From Aquabacterium sp. (GTDB lineage Bacteria; Pseudomonadota; Gammaproteobacteria; Burkholderiales; Burkholderiaceae_C): a stretch of DNA of 64,000 nt. Made by a program: the position numbers and the translations under genes. The stretch is from positions 186,001 through 250,000 of the forward strand of contig NZ_JACRAH010000036.1 of NCBI RefSeq assembly GCF_016234775.1, written 5' to 3'. This document shows positions 33,239 through 42,727 of this stretch, one piece after another (the first letter of the stretch is position 1; each line of letters begins with the position of its first letter). Below the pieces are notes generated by a model. The model did not search any database, was not told the origin of the DNA, and saw only the letters and a list, made by a program, of their open reading frames with translations.

Positions 33239-34276
33239 ATGGGTGCCGTGGTTTCCACACGCGAGGGCAGTGCCAGCCTCAGCTACGCACTGGCGGTGCT
33301 GGAGTACCTCGAGGCACGCGGGTGCGACCCGGTGCCCGTGTTCGGCACCGAGTGGGTGGAGGGGCTGAGGCGGGCCGAGGGGCCTGTGCGCCTGTCCATG
33401 AGCGAATGGTTCCACCTGCTGCGCAAGGCCAGCGTGGCGCTGGGCGATCCGGCCTTTGCCGTGCGCCTGGCCTCGACGATCAAGGCCAGGCACCTCGGGC
33501 TGCTGGGCTTCCTGTTGATGTCGTGCGATTCGGTGGGCGCTGCGGCGCTGATTCTCCAGCGCTACGAGCAGTTGCTCGACAGCGTCAATGCCGCAGATTT
33601 CCACATCGACGGCGACTTCTGCAGCCTGACCTGGCGCCCGCTGATCGACTCACCGCCGGTCGACGCCATCATGCTGTCGATGTCCCTTTGGGCGAACCAT
33701 GCGCGCTGGTTGACCGAGCGGGATGACCTCGTGGCCGATGTGCGGTTCAACTTCGCACGTCCGTCCGACGAGGTGGTCAATTGCCTTCAGCAGACCTTTG
33801 GCGGGCAGGTGCTGTTCGGGCAGGCCCTCAACCAGATGGTGATCCCGGTGGCTTACCTGAGCCTGCCTGTGGTTCAGCGCAACCGTGAGGTGCATGCCTC
33901 GTTGCGTCAGCAGGCTGATTCCGAGCTCACGCGCCTGTTGGGTGAGGAGTTGGGTTTTCTGGCGCATCTGGAATGGGTGCTGGCGCAAGGCCTGGAGCAA
34001 GGGCGCTCCACGCTGCAGCAAACGGCCGAGACGGTCAACATGGCGCCGCGCACCCTGCAGGACCGTCTGGCCCAACATGGCTTGAGCTTTCGCGAGTTGC
34101 TTGATCGTGTGCGGCATCGCCTGGCCGAGCATCACTTGAGCAACCCCAGCCTGTCATTGACGGTTGTGGCCGCCAGGCTGGGGTTCTCTGATCAAAGCGC
34201 CTTCCAGCATGCGTACAAGCGCTGGACGGGACAGTCGCCGGGTGAGTTCCGGCGCCGCATGAGCGCTCGGGGTTGA
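33239..34276 (+). CDS. AraC family transcriptional regulator
   Basis: A protein of 345 residues. The N-terminal two thirds resemble the arabinose-binding-like domain of OruR/ArgR-type regulators (PF12625): MSEWFHLLRKASVALGDPAFAVRLAS, HLGLLGFLLMSCDS. The C-terminal AraC double helix-turn-helix is clear: RTLQDRLAQHGLSFRELLDRVR and VVAARLGFSDQSAFQHAYKRWTGQSPGEFRR. The convergent secretory lipase gene next to it is a possible target, though this is inference from position. Confidence 0.9.
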   Translation: MGAVVSTREGSASLSYALAVLEYLEARGCDPVPVFGTEWVEGLRRAEGPVRLSMSEWFHLLRKASVALGDPAFAVRLASTIKARHLGLLGFLLMSCDSVGAAALILQRYEQLLDSVNAADFHIDGDFCSLTWRPLIDSPPVDAIMLSMSLWANHARWLTERDDLVADVRFNFARPSDEVVNCLQQTFGGQVLFGQALNQMVIPVAYLSLPVVQRNREVHASLRQQADSELTRLLGEELGFLAHLEWVLAQGLEQGRSTLQQTAETVNMAPRTLQDRLAQHGLSFRELLDRVRHRLAEHHLSNPSLSLTVVAARLGFSDQSAFQHAYKRWTGQSPGEFRRRMSARG

Positions 34277-34280
34277 GCGC

Positions 34281-35531
34281 TTACTTGCAGGTGCTGGTTG
34301 CCGGAACGTCGTTCAGGCGGTCCATCAGGAAGTTCAGGGCTTTGCCCCAACCCGTGACAGCCAGCAGGAGATGGTCGTTGATGCTGCGGCGGTAGGTCAC
34401 CTTCACGCCCTTGCTGCAATACGACTTCACCAGTGCATCTACATCGGCGATGGGCATCAGTTCGTCCAGTGTGCCCTGGTAGATATACAGCGGCGCGCCT
34501 GGCACGCGTTGGCCCAGTCTGTTTTTGGCGATCACTTCCTTGACGCGTGGCACAGCCAGCAAATCAGGCACCACCGTCAGGTTTTTCATTTTCTGGAAGG
34601 CAAAAGCGGTCAGCGGGTCCGGCGCGCCTGTCAGGAACTGCCCCAGGCACATGTCCTGCGCCTTGACCAGCATCTCGGCGCCTTTGGCGTTCACCAGGGC
34701 CGCGGGGTTCACTTCAGGATACGAGTTGGCCAGTGCCGCTACGGCGCCGAAGTACACGCCGGCGAACAAGGTGCCATCCACTTTGCGGGCCACATTGCCC
34801 AGGTCCACCGGCACGCCACCAGCGGCCACACCCTTGATGTTGAGCTCAGGCGCATAGCTCCGGTAGAGCTCGTTGGCCCAAGTTGACGCCAGCGAACCAC
34901 CTGAATAGCCGGTGATGACGACCGGGGTGTTGACGCCGTCCAGGCCGGCTTGCTGGAAGTTCTCGGCGGCGCGGATGCCGTCCAGCACGCCCTGGCCGGA
35001 GATCAGGCCATCGGTCCAGTAAGACTTCAGCCCTTCGTAGTCAGGTGCCATCACCACCAGGCCGTTTTTCAGCGCGCCTTGAATGAGCGCCTGTTCCAGT
35101 GCCGTGCCCTTGACGAAGGAATAGGACGGTGCGCAGCGCAGCGTCAGTGCGTCATAGGCCACGTTGTAGGCCATCAGCTTGCGGCCAGTGATGGGCGCGT
35201 TCTCGGGCACCAGCACCGTGCCCATCATGGCAATCGCCTCGCCGCTGCGGTTGGTGGAGCGGTACATCACCTGCCAGGCCTGGCCTTTGACCGGGAAGAG
35301 GTAGTAGGCTTTGGCCGTGATCTCGCGGATGCGCAGCAAGGTGCCGGGCGCCACCGTGGACAGTTCGCTGGCTGGTGGCGGGCTGTAGAAGGCATCTGCC
35401 TGGGGCAGGGGCGCCGGGGTGGCAGGCGGCGGGTAGATCGCGGGGGACGATTGCGCCGATGCCCATGGGGACGTCAGCATCACCAGCGGCGTGAGCAAGG
35501 CGCTCAGGATCTGTCGAGTTTGTCTCTGCAT
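34281..35531 (-). CDS. Secretory lipase (LIP family alpha/beta hydrolase)
   Basis: A protein of 416 residues with a signal peptide (ILSALLTPLVMLTSPWASA). The hydrolase nucleophile elbow is VITGYSGGSLASTWANE, serine near residue 209. The acid/histidine end is in LYIYQGTLDELMPIADVDAL and INDHLLLAVTGW. It resembles the secretory lipase family (PF03583) known from fungi and some bacteria, which release triacylglycerol or ester products outside the cell. An AGGAGG-like site (GGAGG of the leader) precedes ATG 35531. Its stop lies five bases from the convergent araC-type gene. Confidence 0.85.
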   Translation of the reverse strand: MQRQTRQILSALLTPLVMLTSPWASAQSSPAIYPPPATPAPLPQADAFYSPPPASELSTVAPGTLLRIREITAKAYYLFPVKGQAWQVMYRSTNRSGEAIAMMGTVLVPENAPITGRKLMAYNVAYDALTLRCAPSYSFVKGTALEQALIQGALKNGLVVMAPDYEGLKSYWTDGLISGQGVLDGIRAAENFQQAGLDGVNTPVVITGYSGGSLASTWANELYRSYAPELNIKGVAAGGVPVDLGNVARKVDGTLFAGVYFGAVAALANSYPEVNPAALVNAKGAEMLVKAQDMCLGQFLTGAPDPLTAFAFQKMKNLTVVPDLLAVPRVKEVIAKNRLGQRVPGAPLYIYQGTLDELMPIADVDALVKSYCSKGVKVTYRRSINDHLLLAVTGWGKALNFLMDRLNDVPATSTCK

Positions 35532-35843
35532 TTTTCTTTCCGGAGGTAAGGAGGGGCTGCCATGGCGGCAGGTCGTGAGGACCTCAGCGGGTCACGGGCT
35601 CATCCTCCGGGGCGCGGTGCCGGGCGTATTGGGCGAACGTGCGGATCTGATGTGCGAGCGCGCAGGCTGAGGGTTAGCCCCGGCCTGGCATCGGCACCTG
35701 ATATCCGGAAAGACCCGCAGCCCGTTGCCTGAAAGCCGTTTAGCTGGGCGCAGGTGCTGCGAGGTGGCGGATTACCTCGACTGAGGGGGTATTCACCTGG
35801 AAAAGCTGTCGCAAATCGGGCAGATCGGCGAAAATGGAAGGTT
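35532..35843. other. Intergenic region between divergent lipase and ttcA
   Basis: A 312-base region carrying the lipase leader on the minus strand and the ttcA leader (GGAAGG just before ATG 35844) on the plus strand. I see no conserved protein, RNA hairpin with T-run, or convincing operator. Confidence 0.4.
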
Positions 35844-36935
35844 ATGACGCAAGCTGCCCACGCCGCCATGGTCGCTGACCAGGCCATCCACGAATCCCAT
35901 CTGAGTGCTGTGACCCCCGAAAAGGAAGTACGCATGGTTGACGACGCCTTGTTGTTCGCCCAGGCTGCCCTGGTGGTCGAATCCGGCTCGCCTTCGGCCA
36001 TTGCCGACGCGGCCGAAGATGCACGCGCCAAGAAGCATGCCTTCGAGATGAACAAGCTCAGCAAGCGCCTGCACCGCGAAGTGGGCGAGGCCATCACCGA
36101 CTTCAACATGATCGAAGACGGTGACAAGGTCATGGTGTGCATGTCCGGCGGCAAGGACAGCTACGGCATGCTCGACATCCTGATGAACCTGCAAAAGCGG
36201 GCGCCCATCAAGTTCGAGATCATTGCCGTCAACTTGGACCAGAAGCAGCCCGGCTTCCCCGAGCATGTGCTGCCCGAATACCTGACCAAGGTTGGTGTGC
36301 CCTTCCGCATTGAAGAGCAGGACACCTACAGCGTGGTCAAGAAGGTCATCCCTGAAGGCAAGACCACCTGCAGCCTGTGCTCGCGCCTGCGCCGCGGTAT
36401 CCTCTACCGCGTGGCCACCGAAGTGGGCGCCACCAAGATCGCCCTGGGCCACCACCGCGACGACATCCTGCAGACCATGTTCATGAACATGTTCTTCGGC
36501 TCCACACTCAAGGGCATGCCGCCCAAGCTGGTGACCGACAACGGCGAGCACGTGGTCATCCGCCCCATGGCGTATTGCCGCGAGAAGGACCTGGCCAAGT
36601 ACGCCGAGCACCGCCAGTTCCCCATCATCCCGTGCAACCTGTGCGGCAGCCAGGAAGGCCTGCAACGCCAGCAGATGCGCGAGATGATCAACGAGTGGGA
36701 CAACAAGTTCCCCGGCCGCGTGGACAACATGTTCACGGCCCTGTCCAACATCGTGCCCTCGCACATGATGGACCGCAAGCTCTACCCCTTCGAGACCATC
36801 AAGGCCACGGGCACGCCCATGAAGGGGGGCGACATCGCCTTTGACGAAGACGAGGGCTGTGGCGACCCGAGCGATGGCCTGCCGGCCGAGACCAAGGTCT
36901 CGTTGTCTACCATCAGCATCCGCAAGGCCAGTTGA
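35844..36935 (+). CDS. ttcA: tRNA 2-thiocytidine(32) synthetase TtcA
   Basis: A protein of 363 residues that thiolates cytidine 32 of certain tRNAs using ATP and an iron-sulfur cluster. The PP-loop motif [11 protein letters not shown] lies near residue 101. Cluster cysteines are in [10 protein letters not shown] (near 176) and in IPCNLCGSQ (near 264). The N-terminus is about 50 residues longer than in E. coli TtcA. ATG 35844 is preferred to the upstream frame. The stop overlaps the first possible start of the following lipoprotein gene. Confidence 0.93.
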   Translation: MTQAAHAAMVADQAIHESHLSAVTPEKEVRMVDDALLFAQAALVVESGSPSAIADAAEDARAKKHAFEMNKLSKRLHREVGEAITDFNMIEDGDKVMVCMSGGKDSYGMLDILMNLQKRAPIKFEIIAVNLDQKQPGFPEHVLPEYLTKVGVPFRIEEQDTYSVVKKVIPEGKTTCSLCSRLRRGILYRVATEVGATKIALGHHRDDILQTMFMNMFFGSTLKGMPPKLVTDNGEHVVIRPMAYCREKDLAKYAEHRQFPIIPCNLCGSQEGLQRQQMREMINEWDNKFPGRVDNMFTALSNIVPSHMMDRKLYPFETIKATGTPMKGGDIAFDEDEGCGDPSDGLPAETKVSLSTISIRKAS

Positions 36936-36940
36936 GCAGG

Positions 36941-37582
36941 ATGAGGCACATGCCGGGGCTCACCACACACTTCTGGAAGCCCTTGCTTGGTGTGGCGGTG
37001 GTCTTGCTCACGGCGTGTGCCGGGCCTCAGGTCATCACCAGCCAGGTGTCGAGCAGTGGCGCGTGGCCTGAAGGGCGCAAGCCCGGGGGCCATTACGTGT
37101 TCGAGCGTCTGCCTTCTCAGCAGACCAAGCCCGAGTTGCAGGACAAGCTCGAAGCGGCCGCGCAGCCTGCGCTCGCTGCCGCCGGGTTCGAGCCCGTGGC
37201 TGACCCCGAGAAGGCCGATGTGAGCGTGCAGGTCGGTGCGCGCATCCAGGTTGAGCAACAGCGCGCCTTTTACCGCGACCCCTTCTGGGGCCCCTATGGG
37301 CCTTGGCGCCCGGGCGTGGGCGGCTGGTGGGGTGGTGGCCGAGGCGGGCTTTCCGTGAGCCTGGCCATGGAGCCGCCCTGGGTGACGATGACGGTGGACC
37401 TGCTGATCAGTGATCGCCGCAGCAAGCAGACACTGTACGAAACCCATGCCCGCTATGACCGCCAGGGTGTGGCCGACGACAGGCTCTACCCATGGCTTTT
37501 TGAAGCTGCGCTCAAGGACTTTCCGCACCAGGCGGTCAGCCCCCGCGCTGTGACGGTCACGATTCCCGACGACAATCACTGA
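36941..37582 (+). CDS. DUF4136 domain lipoprotein
   Basis: About 213 residues. A lipoprotein signal ([12 protein letters not shown], lipobox LTAC) precedes a DUF4136-like domain: [11 protein letters not shown] near the start, [15 protein letters not shown] in the middle, [18 protein letters not shown] near the end. A Gly/Trp/Pro-rich segment ([18 protein letters not shown]) interrupts it. Function is not known. It follows ttcA closely on the same strand. TTG 36932, ATG 36941 and ATG 36950 are all possible starts. Confidence 0.8.
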   Translation: MRHMPGLTTHFWKPLLGVAVVLLTACAGPQVITSQVSSSGAWPEGRKPGGHYVFERLPSQQTKPELQDKLEAAAQPALAAAGFEPVADPEKADVSVQVGARIQVEQQRAFYRDPFWGPYGPWRPGVGGWWGGGRGGLSVSLAMEPPWVTMTVDLLISDRRSKQTLYETHARYDRQGVADDRLYPWLFEAALKDFPHQAVSPRAVTVTIPDDNH

Positions 37583-37601
37583 TCCAACAAACAGGTTTTA
37601 C

Positions 37602-38996
37602 ATGTCGCTTTCCATTGTCATCATGGCTGCGGGCAAGGGTACCCGCATGAAATCGGCGCGGCCCAAGGTGCTGCACAAGCTGGCCGGGCGCCCGATGCTG
37701 TCTCACGTCATCGCCACCACCTCCACCCTGGCTGCATCGCAGCAGGTCGTGATCACAGGCCACGGCGCCGAGATGGTCGAGTCCTCCATGAAGGCGGCCT
37801 TTGCACAGGCGCCTCTGCAGTTCGTGCGCCAGGAGCCCCAGTTGGGCACAGGTCACGCCGTGCAGCAAGCCGTGCCGGTGCTGCCTGAAGATGGCATCAC
37901 CCTGATCCTCAATGGCGACACGCCCCTGATCCAGGCCAGTACGGCGCAAGCCCTGATCGATGCCTGTGCTGGCAAGCAACTCGCGCTGCTGACCATCAAG
38001 CTGGACGACCCCACCGGCTACGGCCGCATCGTGCGTGATGGCTGGGGCGAGCAGGTGCTGGCCATCGTCGAACACAAGGATGCCAGCCCCGAGCAACGCG
38101 CCATCAACGAGGTCTACACCGGCATGATGGCCGCGCCCACGAAGTTGCTCAAAGGCTGGTTGAGCCGCCTGAACAACAACAACGCCCAGGGCGAGTACTA
38201 CCTCACCGATGTGGTGGCCATGGCGCGTGCCGATGGCGTGGGTGTGGTGGCAGCACACCCAAGTGACGAGGTCGAAGTACTGGGCGTCAACAGCCCCGCG
38301 CAACTGGCTGACCTGGAGCGCCGCCATCAACGTGCACAGGCCAACAAGCTGATGGAGCAGGGCGTGCGCCTGGCCGACCCGGCACGCTTTGATCTGCGCG
38401 GCACCCTGCAATGTGGCAGCGATGTCGACATCGATGTGAACTGCCTGTTCGAAGGCCAGGTCACCCTGGGCAACGAGGTGCAGATCGGCGCCAATTGCGT
38501 GATCCGCAATGCGGCCATCGGCAACGGCGTCGTCATCCACCCCTTCACCCACATCGATGGCGACAAGGACGGTGCCACCGTGGGTGACGGTTCGCTGATC
38601 GGGCCTTTTGCTCGCCTGCGCCCTGGCGCCAGATTGGGCCAGGAGGTGCACATCGGCAACTTCGTCGAAGTCAAGAACAGCACCATGGCCAATGGCGCGA
38701 AGGCCAACCACCTGGCTTACCTGGGCGATGCCGATGTGGGTGAGCGAGTCAATTACGGTGCCGGCAGCATCACCGCCAACTACGATGGGGCCAACAAGCA
38801 CCGCACCGTGATCGGCAATGATGTGCACGTGGGCTCCAACTGCGTGCTGATTGCACCCATCAAGCTCGGCGATGGCGCCACGATTGGCGGTGGCAGCACC
38901 ATCAGCAAGGATGCCCCCGAGGGGCAACTGACAGTGGCGCGCGCCAAACAAGTGTCGTTATCTGGATGGCAAAGGCCCCAAAAAATCAAGCGCTGA
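37602..38996 (+). CDS. glmU: Bifunctional UDP-GlcNAc diphosphorylase / glucosamine-1-phosphate N-acetyltransferase
   Basis: A protein of 464 residues. The N-terminal uridylyltransferase domain has [21 protein letters not shown]. The C-terminal left-handed beta-helix acetyltransferase domain has hexapeptide repeats ([41 protein letters not shown]). It makes UDP-N-acetylglucosamine for peptidoglycan and lipid A. It shares the amino-sugar pathway with glmS, which lies 1.6 kb downstream past two unrelated genes. Confidence 0.95.
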   Translation: MSLSIVIMAAGKGTRMKSARPKVLHKLAGRPMLSHVIATTSTLAASQQVVITGHGAEMVESSMKAAFAQAPLQFVRQEPQLGTGHAVQQAVPVLPEDGITLILNGDTPLIQASTAQALIDACAGKQLALLTIKLDDPTGYGRIVRDGWGEQVLAIVEHKDASPEQRAINEVYTGMMAAPTKLLKGWLSRLNNNNAQGEYYLTDVVAMARADGVGVVAAHPSDEVEVLGVNSPAQLADLERRHQRAQANKLMEQGVRLADPARFDLRGTLQCGSDVDIDVNCLFEGQVTLGNEVQIGANCVIRNAAIGNGVVIHPFTHIDGDKDGATVGDGSLIGPFARLRPGARLGQEVHIGNFVEVKNSTMANGAKANHLAYLGDADVGERVNYGAGSITANYDGANKHRTVIGNDVHVGSNCVLIAPIKLGDGATIGGGSTISKDAPEGQLTVARAKQVSLSGWQRPQKIKR

Positions 38997-39073
38997 GGTG
39001 CTACCGGTGTAACGTGGCGTGCTGAGCCGCTAATATCTGGCCCAAACGACCAAGATTGCAGGATCCCGCCGCC

Positions 39074-39913
39074 GTGAACCACTACGAACGCCTGAAAGTC
39101 TCCCAGGACGCGCCGCCGGAAGTGATACGCGCTGCGTACCGGGCGCTGGCTACCAAGCTTCATCCTGACCGTCAGGGCGCCGCTACCGGCCCCGAGGATG
39201 TCATGCATGAGCAGATGGCCGCGTTGAACATGGCCTATGAGGTCCTGATCGACCCCAAGTTGCGTCAGGACTACGATGCGACCCTGGCGCCTGCACACGC
39301 ACGCGTGCAGGCCCAGGAAAGCGCCGCCTACGCCGATCAGGCTGACCAAGGGCCCTCCACGCGCGTTGACATGGACTGGCTGCCTCCGAAGCCCGCCAGT
39401 GCGCCGACGTTCTGGCCACCCAGCAGGCAGATGATGATCGTGGGCGGCGGTGCGGTGGCGCTGCTGGTGCTGGCTGCCGCTGCCGCTTTCTGGCAGATGT
39501 CCGGCCAGCAGCAAATGGAAAAGGCCTTGTCTGATCAGTACGCACGCCATGCCGATCAGCAAGCAGGCCGGGCAGATCAGGTGCCGGTTGTGGCTGCAGG
39601 CGACATCGCAGGCAAGTCGTCCATCAACGATGGGGAGCCGAGCCCTTCGGCCGCGCCGCCCGTGACGGGCCGACGCAAGCCGACCGTGGCAGAGTTGTCG
39701 CGCATGTCTGACGAAGAGTTGATGAAGGTGCTACCCACCCTGGACAGCGACGACGGCCTGGCGGCCCCTGCGGCGCGAATGGCCGGTGGCTCGTCGCGAG
39801 GTCGTGTTCAGCATCCATTGGATGGCAAGCCCCTCAATTTGCGCGTGGACACGCAGCTCATCGACCCGCTCGCGCCTGAGCTCCCGCCGGCCAAGGGACG
39901 GGCCAAGCCTTGA
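39074..39913 (+). CDS. Membrane-anchored DnaJ domain protein
   Basis: About 279 residues. An N-terminal J domain (HYERLKVSQDAPPEVIRAAY, HPD in TKLHPDRQG) is followed by a linker, one transmembrane helix (MIVGGGAVALLVLAAAAAFW) and a Pro/Ala-rich tail. The J domain should stimulate an Hsp70 ATPase at the membrane; the partner is unknown. GTG 39074 with AGGA nine bases upstream is preferred to TTG 39056. Its stop abuts the stop of the convergent Lrp-type gene within TGATCA. Confidence 0.85.
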   Translation: MNHYERLKVSQDAPPEVIRAAYRALATKLHPDRQGAATGPEDVMHEQMAALNMAYEVLIDPKLRQDYDATLAPAHARVQAQESAAYADQADQGPSTRVDMDWLPPKPASAPTFWPPSRQMMIVGGGAVALLVLAAAAAFWQMSGQQQMEKALSDQYARHADQQAGRADQVPVVAAGDIAGKSSINDGEPSPSAAPPVTGRRKPTVAELSRMSDEELMKVLPTLDSDDGLAAPAARMAGGSSRGRVQHPLDGKPLNLRVDTQLIDPLAPELPPAKGRAKP

Positions 39914-40423
39914 TCAACAACGTGCAGGTTTCACTGGTGGCAAAGGCCACTGTGAGCCAAACTTGGCGCGCTTGACGGCAAAGAACGCGCGCACATTGCG
40001 CACCTGGCTGTCTTGCGTGAACAGGCGCCGGGCCAGCTCCTGATAGGCCGGCATGTCGACCACCTGCACCACCAGGATGAAGTCTGGGCCGGGTGACACG
40101 CGCCAGCATTGCTGCACTTCAGCCTCGGCAACGGCCTTGCGCTCGAAGCTGTCCAGCGCCTCCTGCGTCTGCATATCGAGGCTGATCTCGACCAGGGCAC
40201 TCAAGCCCCATCCCAGCGCCTCGGCCATTTTTTCGGGCGAGAGAATGGCCACCTGCTGCGCAATGAAACCCTCGTCCTTCAGGCGCCGCACGCGCCGGTG
40301 GCAGGTGGCCGGCGACAAGGCCACCAGCTCCGCCAGGGCCTGGTTGGACAAGCTGGCATCTTGCTGAAGCAGGCTCAGCAACTGCTGATCGATGGTATCC
40401 AGTTGAGGGGTGTAGAGCGCCAT
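39914..40423 (-). CDS. Lrp/AsnC family transcriptional regulator
   Basis: A protein of 169 residues. The N-terminal helix-turn-helix reads LDTIDQQLLSLLQQDASLSNQALAELVALSPATCHRRVRRL, and the C-terminal RAM effector-binding domain reads GPDFILVVQVVDMPAYQELA and QVRNVRAFFAVKRAKF. Such proteins sense an amino acid and often control their own gene and a divergent neighbour. Here the divergent neighbour is glmS, across a 165-base AT-rich region with inverted repeats. Confidence 0.92.
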   Translation of the reverse strand: MALYTPQLDTIDQQLLSLLQQDASLSNQALAELVALSPATCHRRVRRLKDEGFIAQQVAILSPEKMAEALGWGLSALVEISLDMQTQEALDSFERKAVAEAEVQQCWRVSPGPDFILVVQVVDMPAYQELARRLFTQDSQVRNVRAFFAVKRAKFGSQWPLPPVKPARC

Positions 40424-40434
40424 GCTGGAATGCT

Positions 40435-40461
40435 ATTTCAAATATGTGTATTTTTTGAAAT
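40435..40461. promoter_or_regulatory. AT-rich inverted repeat, candidate Lrp/AsnC operator
   Basis: ATTTCAAA (40435-40442) and TTTGAAAT (40454-40461) form an eight-base inverted repeat, and a further ATTTCAT half-like site follows at 40476. It lies 12 bases upstream of the regulator start and in front of glmS. An autoregulatory role is inference from position and AT content. Confidence 0.5.
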
Positions 40462-40588
40462 GAAATTTGTACACTATTTCATGTGTGGGTGATTTTCTCG
40501 AATATTGATGAATATTGAAAGAACATTTCTATTGAACGTGGATAGGATCACAGCCTGTATTGCACTGCACAAGCGGGAGTCTTGATCT

Positions 40589-42472
40589 ATGTGTGGCATC
40601 GTCGGCGCGGTTGGTTCGCGCAACATCGTTCCGGTTCTGGTTGAAGGCCTCAAGCGCCTCGAATACCGTGGGTATGACTCCTGTGGCGTTGCCGTGCTGC
40701 AAGACGGCCAGCTGCGCCGCTCGCGCAGCACCGAGCGCGTGGCCGAGCTGGACGTGCAGGCCTCGTCCGACGGCATCAGCAGCACACTGGGCATTGCCCA
40801 CACCCGCTGGGCCACCCATGGCGTGCCGGCCGTGCACAACGCCCACCCGCACTTCTCGCACGGCCCCGGTGCCGATGCCGCCACCGCCAAGCCTGGCCGC
40901 GTGGCCCTGGTGCACAACGGCATCATCGAGAACCACGAAGAGCTGCGCCGCGAACTGCAAGCCAAGGGCTATGTGTTCCTGAGCCAGACCGACACCGAAG
41001 TCATCGCCCACCTGGTCGATCACTTGTATGACGGTGACCTGTTCGCTGCCGTGAAGGCCGCCACGCTGCGCCTGACCGGTGCCTACGCCATTGCCGTGTT
41101 CCACCGTGATGAACCCCAGCGCGTGATCGGTGCGCGCTATGGCTCGCCCCTGATCATGGGCGTGGGCGGTGCGGATGCCACCGAACGCTTCCTGGCTTCT
41201 GACGCCATGGCCCTGGCTGGCGTGACCGACCAGATCGTCTACCTGGAAGAGGGCGACGTGGTGGACCTGCAGCCCGGCCGCCACTGGATCGAACACCGCA
41301 AGGCCGGTGAAACCCAGCACACCCGCGTGGAGCCCGATCAACGCCCCGTGCGCACCGTGACCGCACACAGCGGTGCCGTGGAGCTGGGTCCTTATCGCCA
41401 CTACATGCAAAAGGAAATCTTCGAGCAGCCGCGCGCCATTGCCGACACGCTCGAAGGCGTCGAGGCCATCACGCCCACGCTGTTTGGCGAAGGCGCCGAA
41501 GCCGTGTTCAAGCAGATTGACCGCGTGTTGATCCTGGCTTGCGGCACCAGCTACTACTCGGGCTCTGCGGCCAAGTACTGGCTCGAATCCATCGCGAAGA
41601 TCCCCACGCAGGTGGAGATCGCCAGCGAGTACCGCTACCGCGACAGCGTGCCTGACCCGCGCACCCTGATCGTCACCATCAGCCAGTCTGGCGAAACGGC
41701 CGACACCATTGCCGCGCTCAAGCACGCACGCAGCCTGGGCATGGAACAGACGCTGACCATCTGCAACGTGAGCACCAGTGCCATGGTGCGCGAATGCAAG
41801 CTGCACTACGTCACGCGTGCCGGCGCTGAAATCGGCGTGGCCTCGACCAAGGCGTTTACCACCCAGCTGGCGGCCTTGTTCCTGCTCACGCTGACCCTGG
41901 CCAAGCTGCGCGGCAACCTGAGTGCCGACGAAGAAGCCAAGCACCTCACGGCCATGCGCCACCTGCCCGCTGCGCTGCAAGCCGTGCTGGCGCTGGAGCC
42001 CCAAGTGGTGGCCTGGGCCGAAGCCTTTGCCCGCAAAGAGAACGCCTTGTTCCTGGGCCGTGGCCTGCATTACCCCATCGCGCTGGAAGGCGCCTTGAAG
42101 CTCAAGGAAATCAGCTACATCCACGCCGAGGCTTACCCGGCTGGTGAACTCAAGCACGGCCCGCTGGCCCTGGTGACGGCCGAGATGCCCGTGGTGGTGG
42201 TGGCGCCCAACGACGCGCTGCTGGAGAAGCTCAAGAGCAACATGCAAGAGGTGAAGGCACGCGGCGGTGAACTGTATGTGTGCGCTGACAGCGATACGCA
42301 CATCCAGGCCGAGCCTGGCATCCACGTGATCCGCCTGCCTGAGCACTATGGAGCCCTGTCAGCCATCCTGCACGTGGTGCCGCTGCAGTTGCTGGCGTAT
42401 CACACGGCTTGTGCGAAGGGGACGGACGTCGACAAGCCTCGTAACCTCGCGAAATCCGTGACGGTGGAGTGA
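40589..42472 (+). CDS. glmS: Glutamine--fructose-6-phosphate aminotransferase
   Basis: A protein of 627 residues. The N-terminal amidotransferase class II domain begins [12 protein letters not shown] with the catalytic Cys after the initiator Met. Two SIS domains follow ([35 protein letters not shown]). It makes glucosamine-6-phosphate, the first step to UDP-GlcNAc. The C-terminus [15 protein letters not shown] is the conserved segment whose coding DNA serves as the TnsD binding site (attTn7) in many bacteria. A Tn7-like element begins 24 bases after the stop codon. Confidence 0.97.
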   Translation: MCGIVGAVGSRNIVPVLVEGLKRLEYRGYDSCGVAVLQDGQLRRSRSTERVAELDVQASSDGISSTLGIAHTRWATHGVPAVHNAHPHFSHGPGADAATAKPGRVALVHNGIIENHEELRRELQAKGYVFLSQTDTEVIAHLVDHLYDGDLFAAVKAATLRLTGAYAIAVFHRDEPQRVIGARYGSPLIMGVGGADATERFLASDAMALAGVTDQIVYLEEGDVVDLQPGRHWIEHRKAGETQHTRVEPDQRPVRTVTAHSGAVELGPYRHYMQKEIFEQPRAIADTLEGVEAITPTLFGEGAEAVFKQIDRVLILACGTSYYSGSAAKYWLESIAKIPTQVEIASEYRYRDSVPDPRTLIVTISQSGETADTIAALKHARSLGMEQTLTICNVSTSAMVRECKLHYVTRAGAEIGVASTKAFTTQLAALFLLTLTLAKLRGNLSADEEAKHLTAMRHLPAALQAVLALEPQVVAWAEAFARKENALFLGRGLHYPIALEGALKLKEISYIHAEAYPAGELKHGPLALVTAEMPVVVVAPNDALLEKLKSNMQEVKARGGELYVCADSDTHIQAEPGIHVIRLPEHYGALSAILHVVPLQLLAYHTACAKGTDVDKPRNLAKSVTVE

Positions 42473-42495
42473 TGGATAAAGGGCCTTCGGGCCAA
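42473..42495 (+). other. attTn7 target remnant with interrupted glmS terminator
   Basis: The 23 bases between the glmS stop and the transposon end hold GGGCC-TTCG-GGCC, the stem-loop of what looks like the glmS terminator, without a following T-run. The last five bases, GCCAA (42491-42495), would be one copy of the target duplication made by a Tn7-like transposase. The matching copy at the distal end has not been identified. Confidence 0.65.
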
Positions 42496-42503
42496 TGTTC
42501 ACG

Positions 42504-42562
42504 GGCAATAGAGTCTGAGACAGCGCAACATAGTCTGAGACGAGGCAATAGAGTCTGAGACA
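42504..42562. repeat. Three direct 20-bp-spaced TnsB-binding-site-like repeats
   Basis: The core AGTCTGAGAC occurs at 42512-42521, 42532-42541 and 42552-42561, with wider consensus GCAAYAKAGTCTGAGAC. The period is exactly 20 bases and all copies share one orientation. Closely packed TnsB sites at the glmS-proximal end are what the Tn7 right end has. No other copies are visible until an inverted one near 63.2 kb. Confidence 0.8.
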
Positions 42563-42727
42563 AGGTGCGCTGAAAAACTCCCGGACTGTCACAAAGTCCT
42601 GTCAGCGAGAGCGGGAGTTCTGTGCGCTTCCCAGAATGGAAATGTGTGCCCGTGATTGCTGCAGCTAGGGTTGTTGTTCGTCAGAACCTGGCGCTTCGCT
42701 AACCGGCTGCAGCGACCTTGGCCTTCT

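Noticed and set aside
42496..42580. The triple repeat considered as an IS21-family end or a CRISPR array
   Set aside because: No istA/istB genes are present, and the spacing (20 bases including repeat) is too short for CRISPR. The glmS distance and tnsABC favour a Tn7-like end.
42661..42727. A minus-strand tail in another frame downstream of the SMC ATPase that would read DPFKGLKKAKVAAAG then stop
   Set aside because: It could be a frameshifted extension or a gene remnant, but the ATPase already has a normal ending and there is no second evidence.
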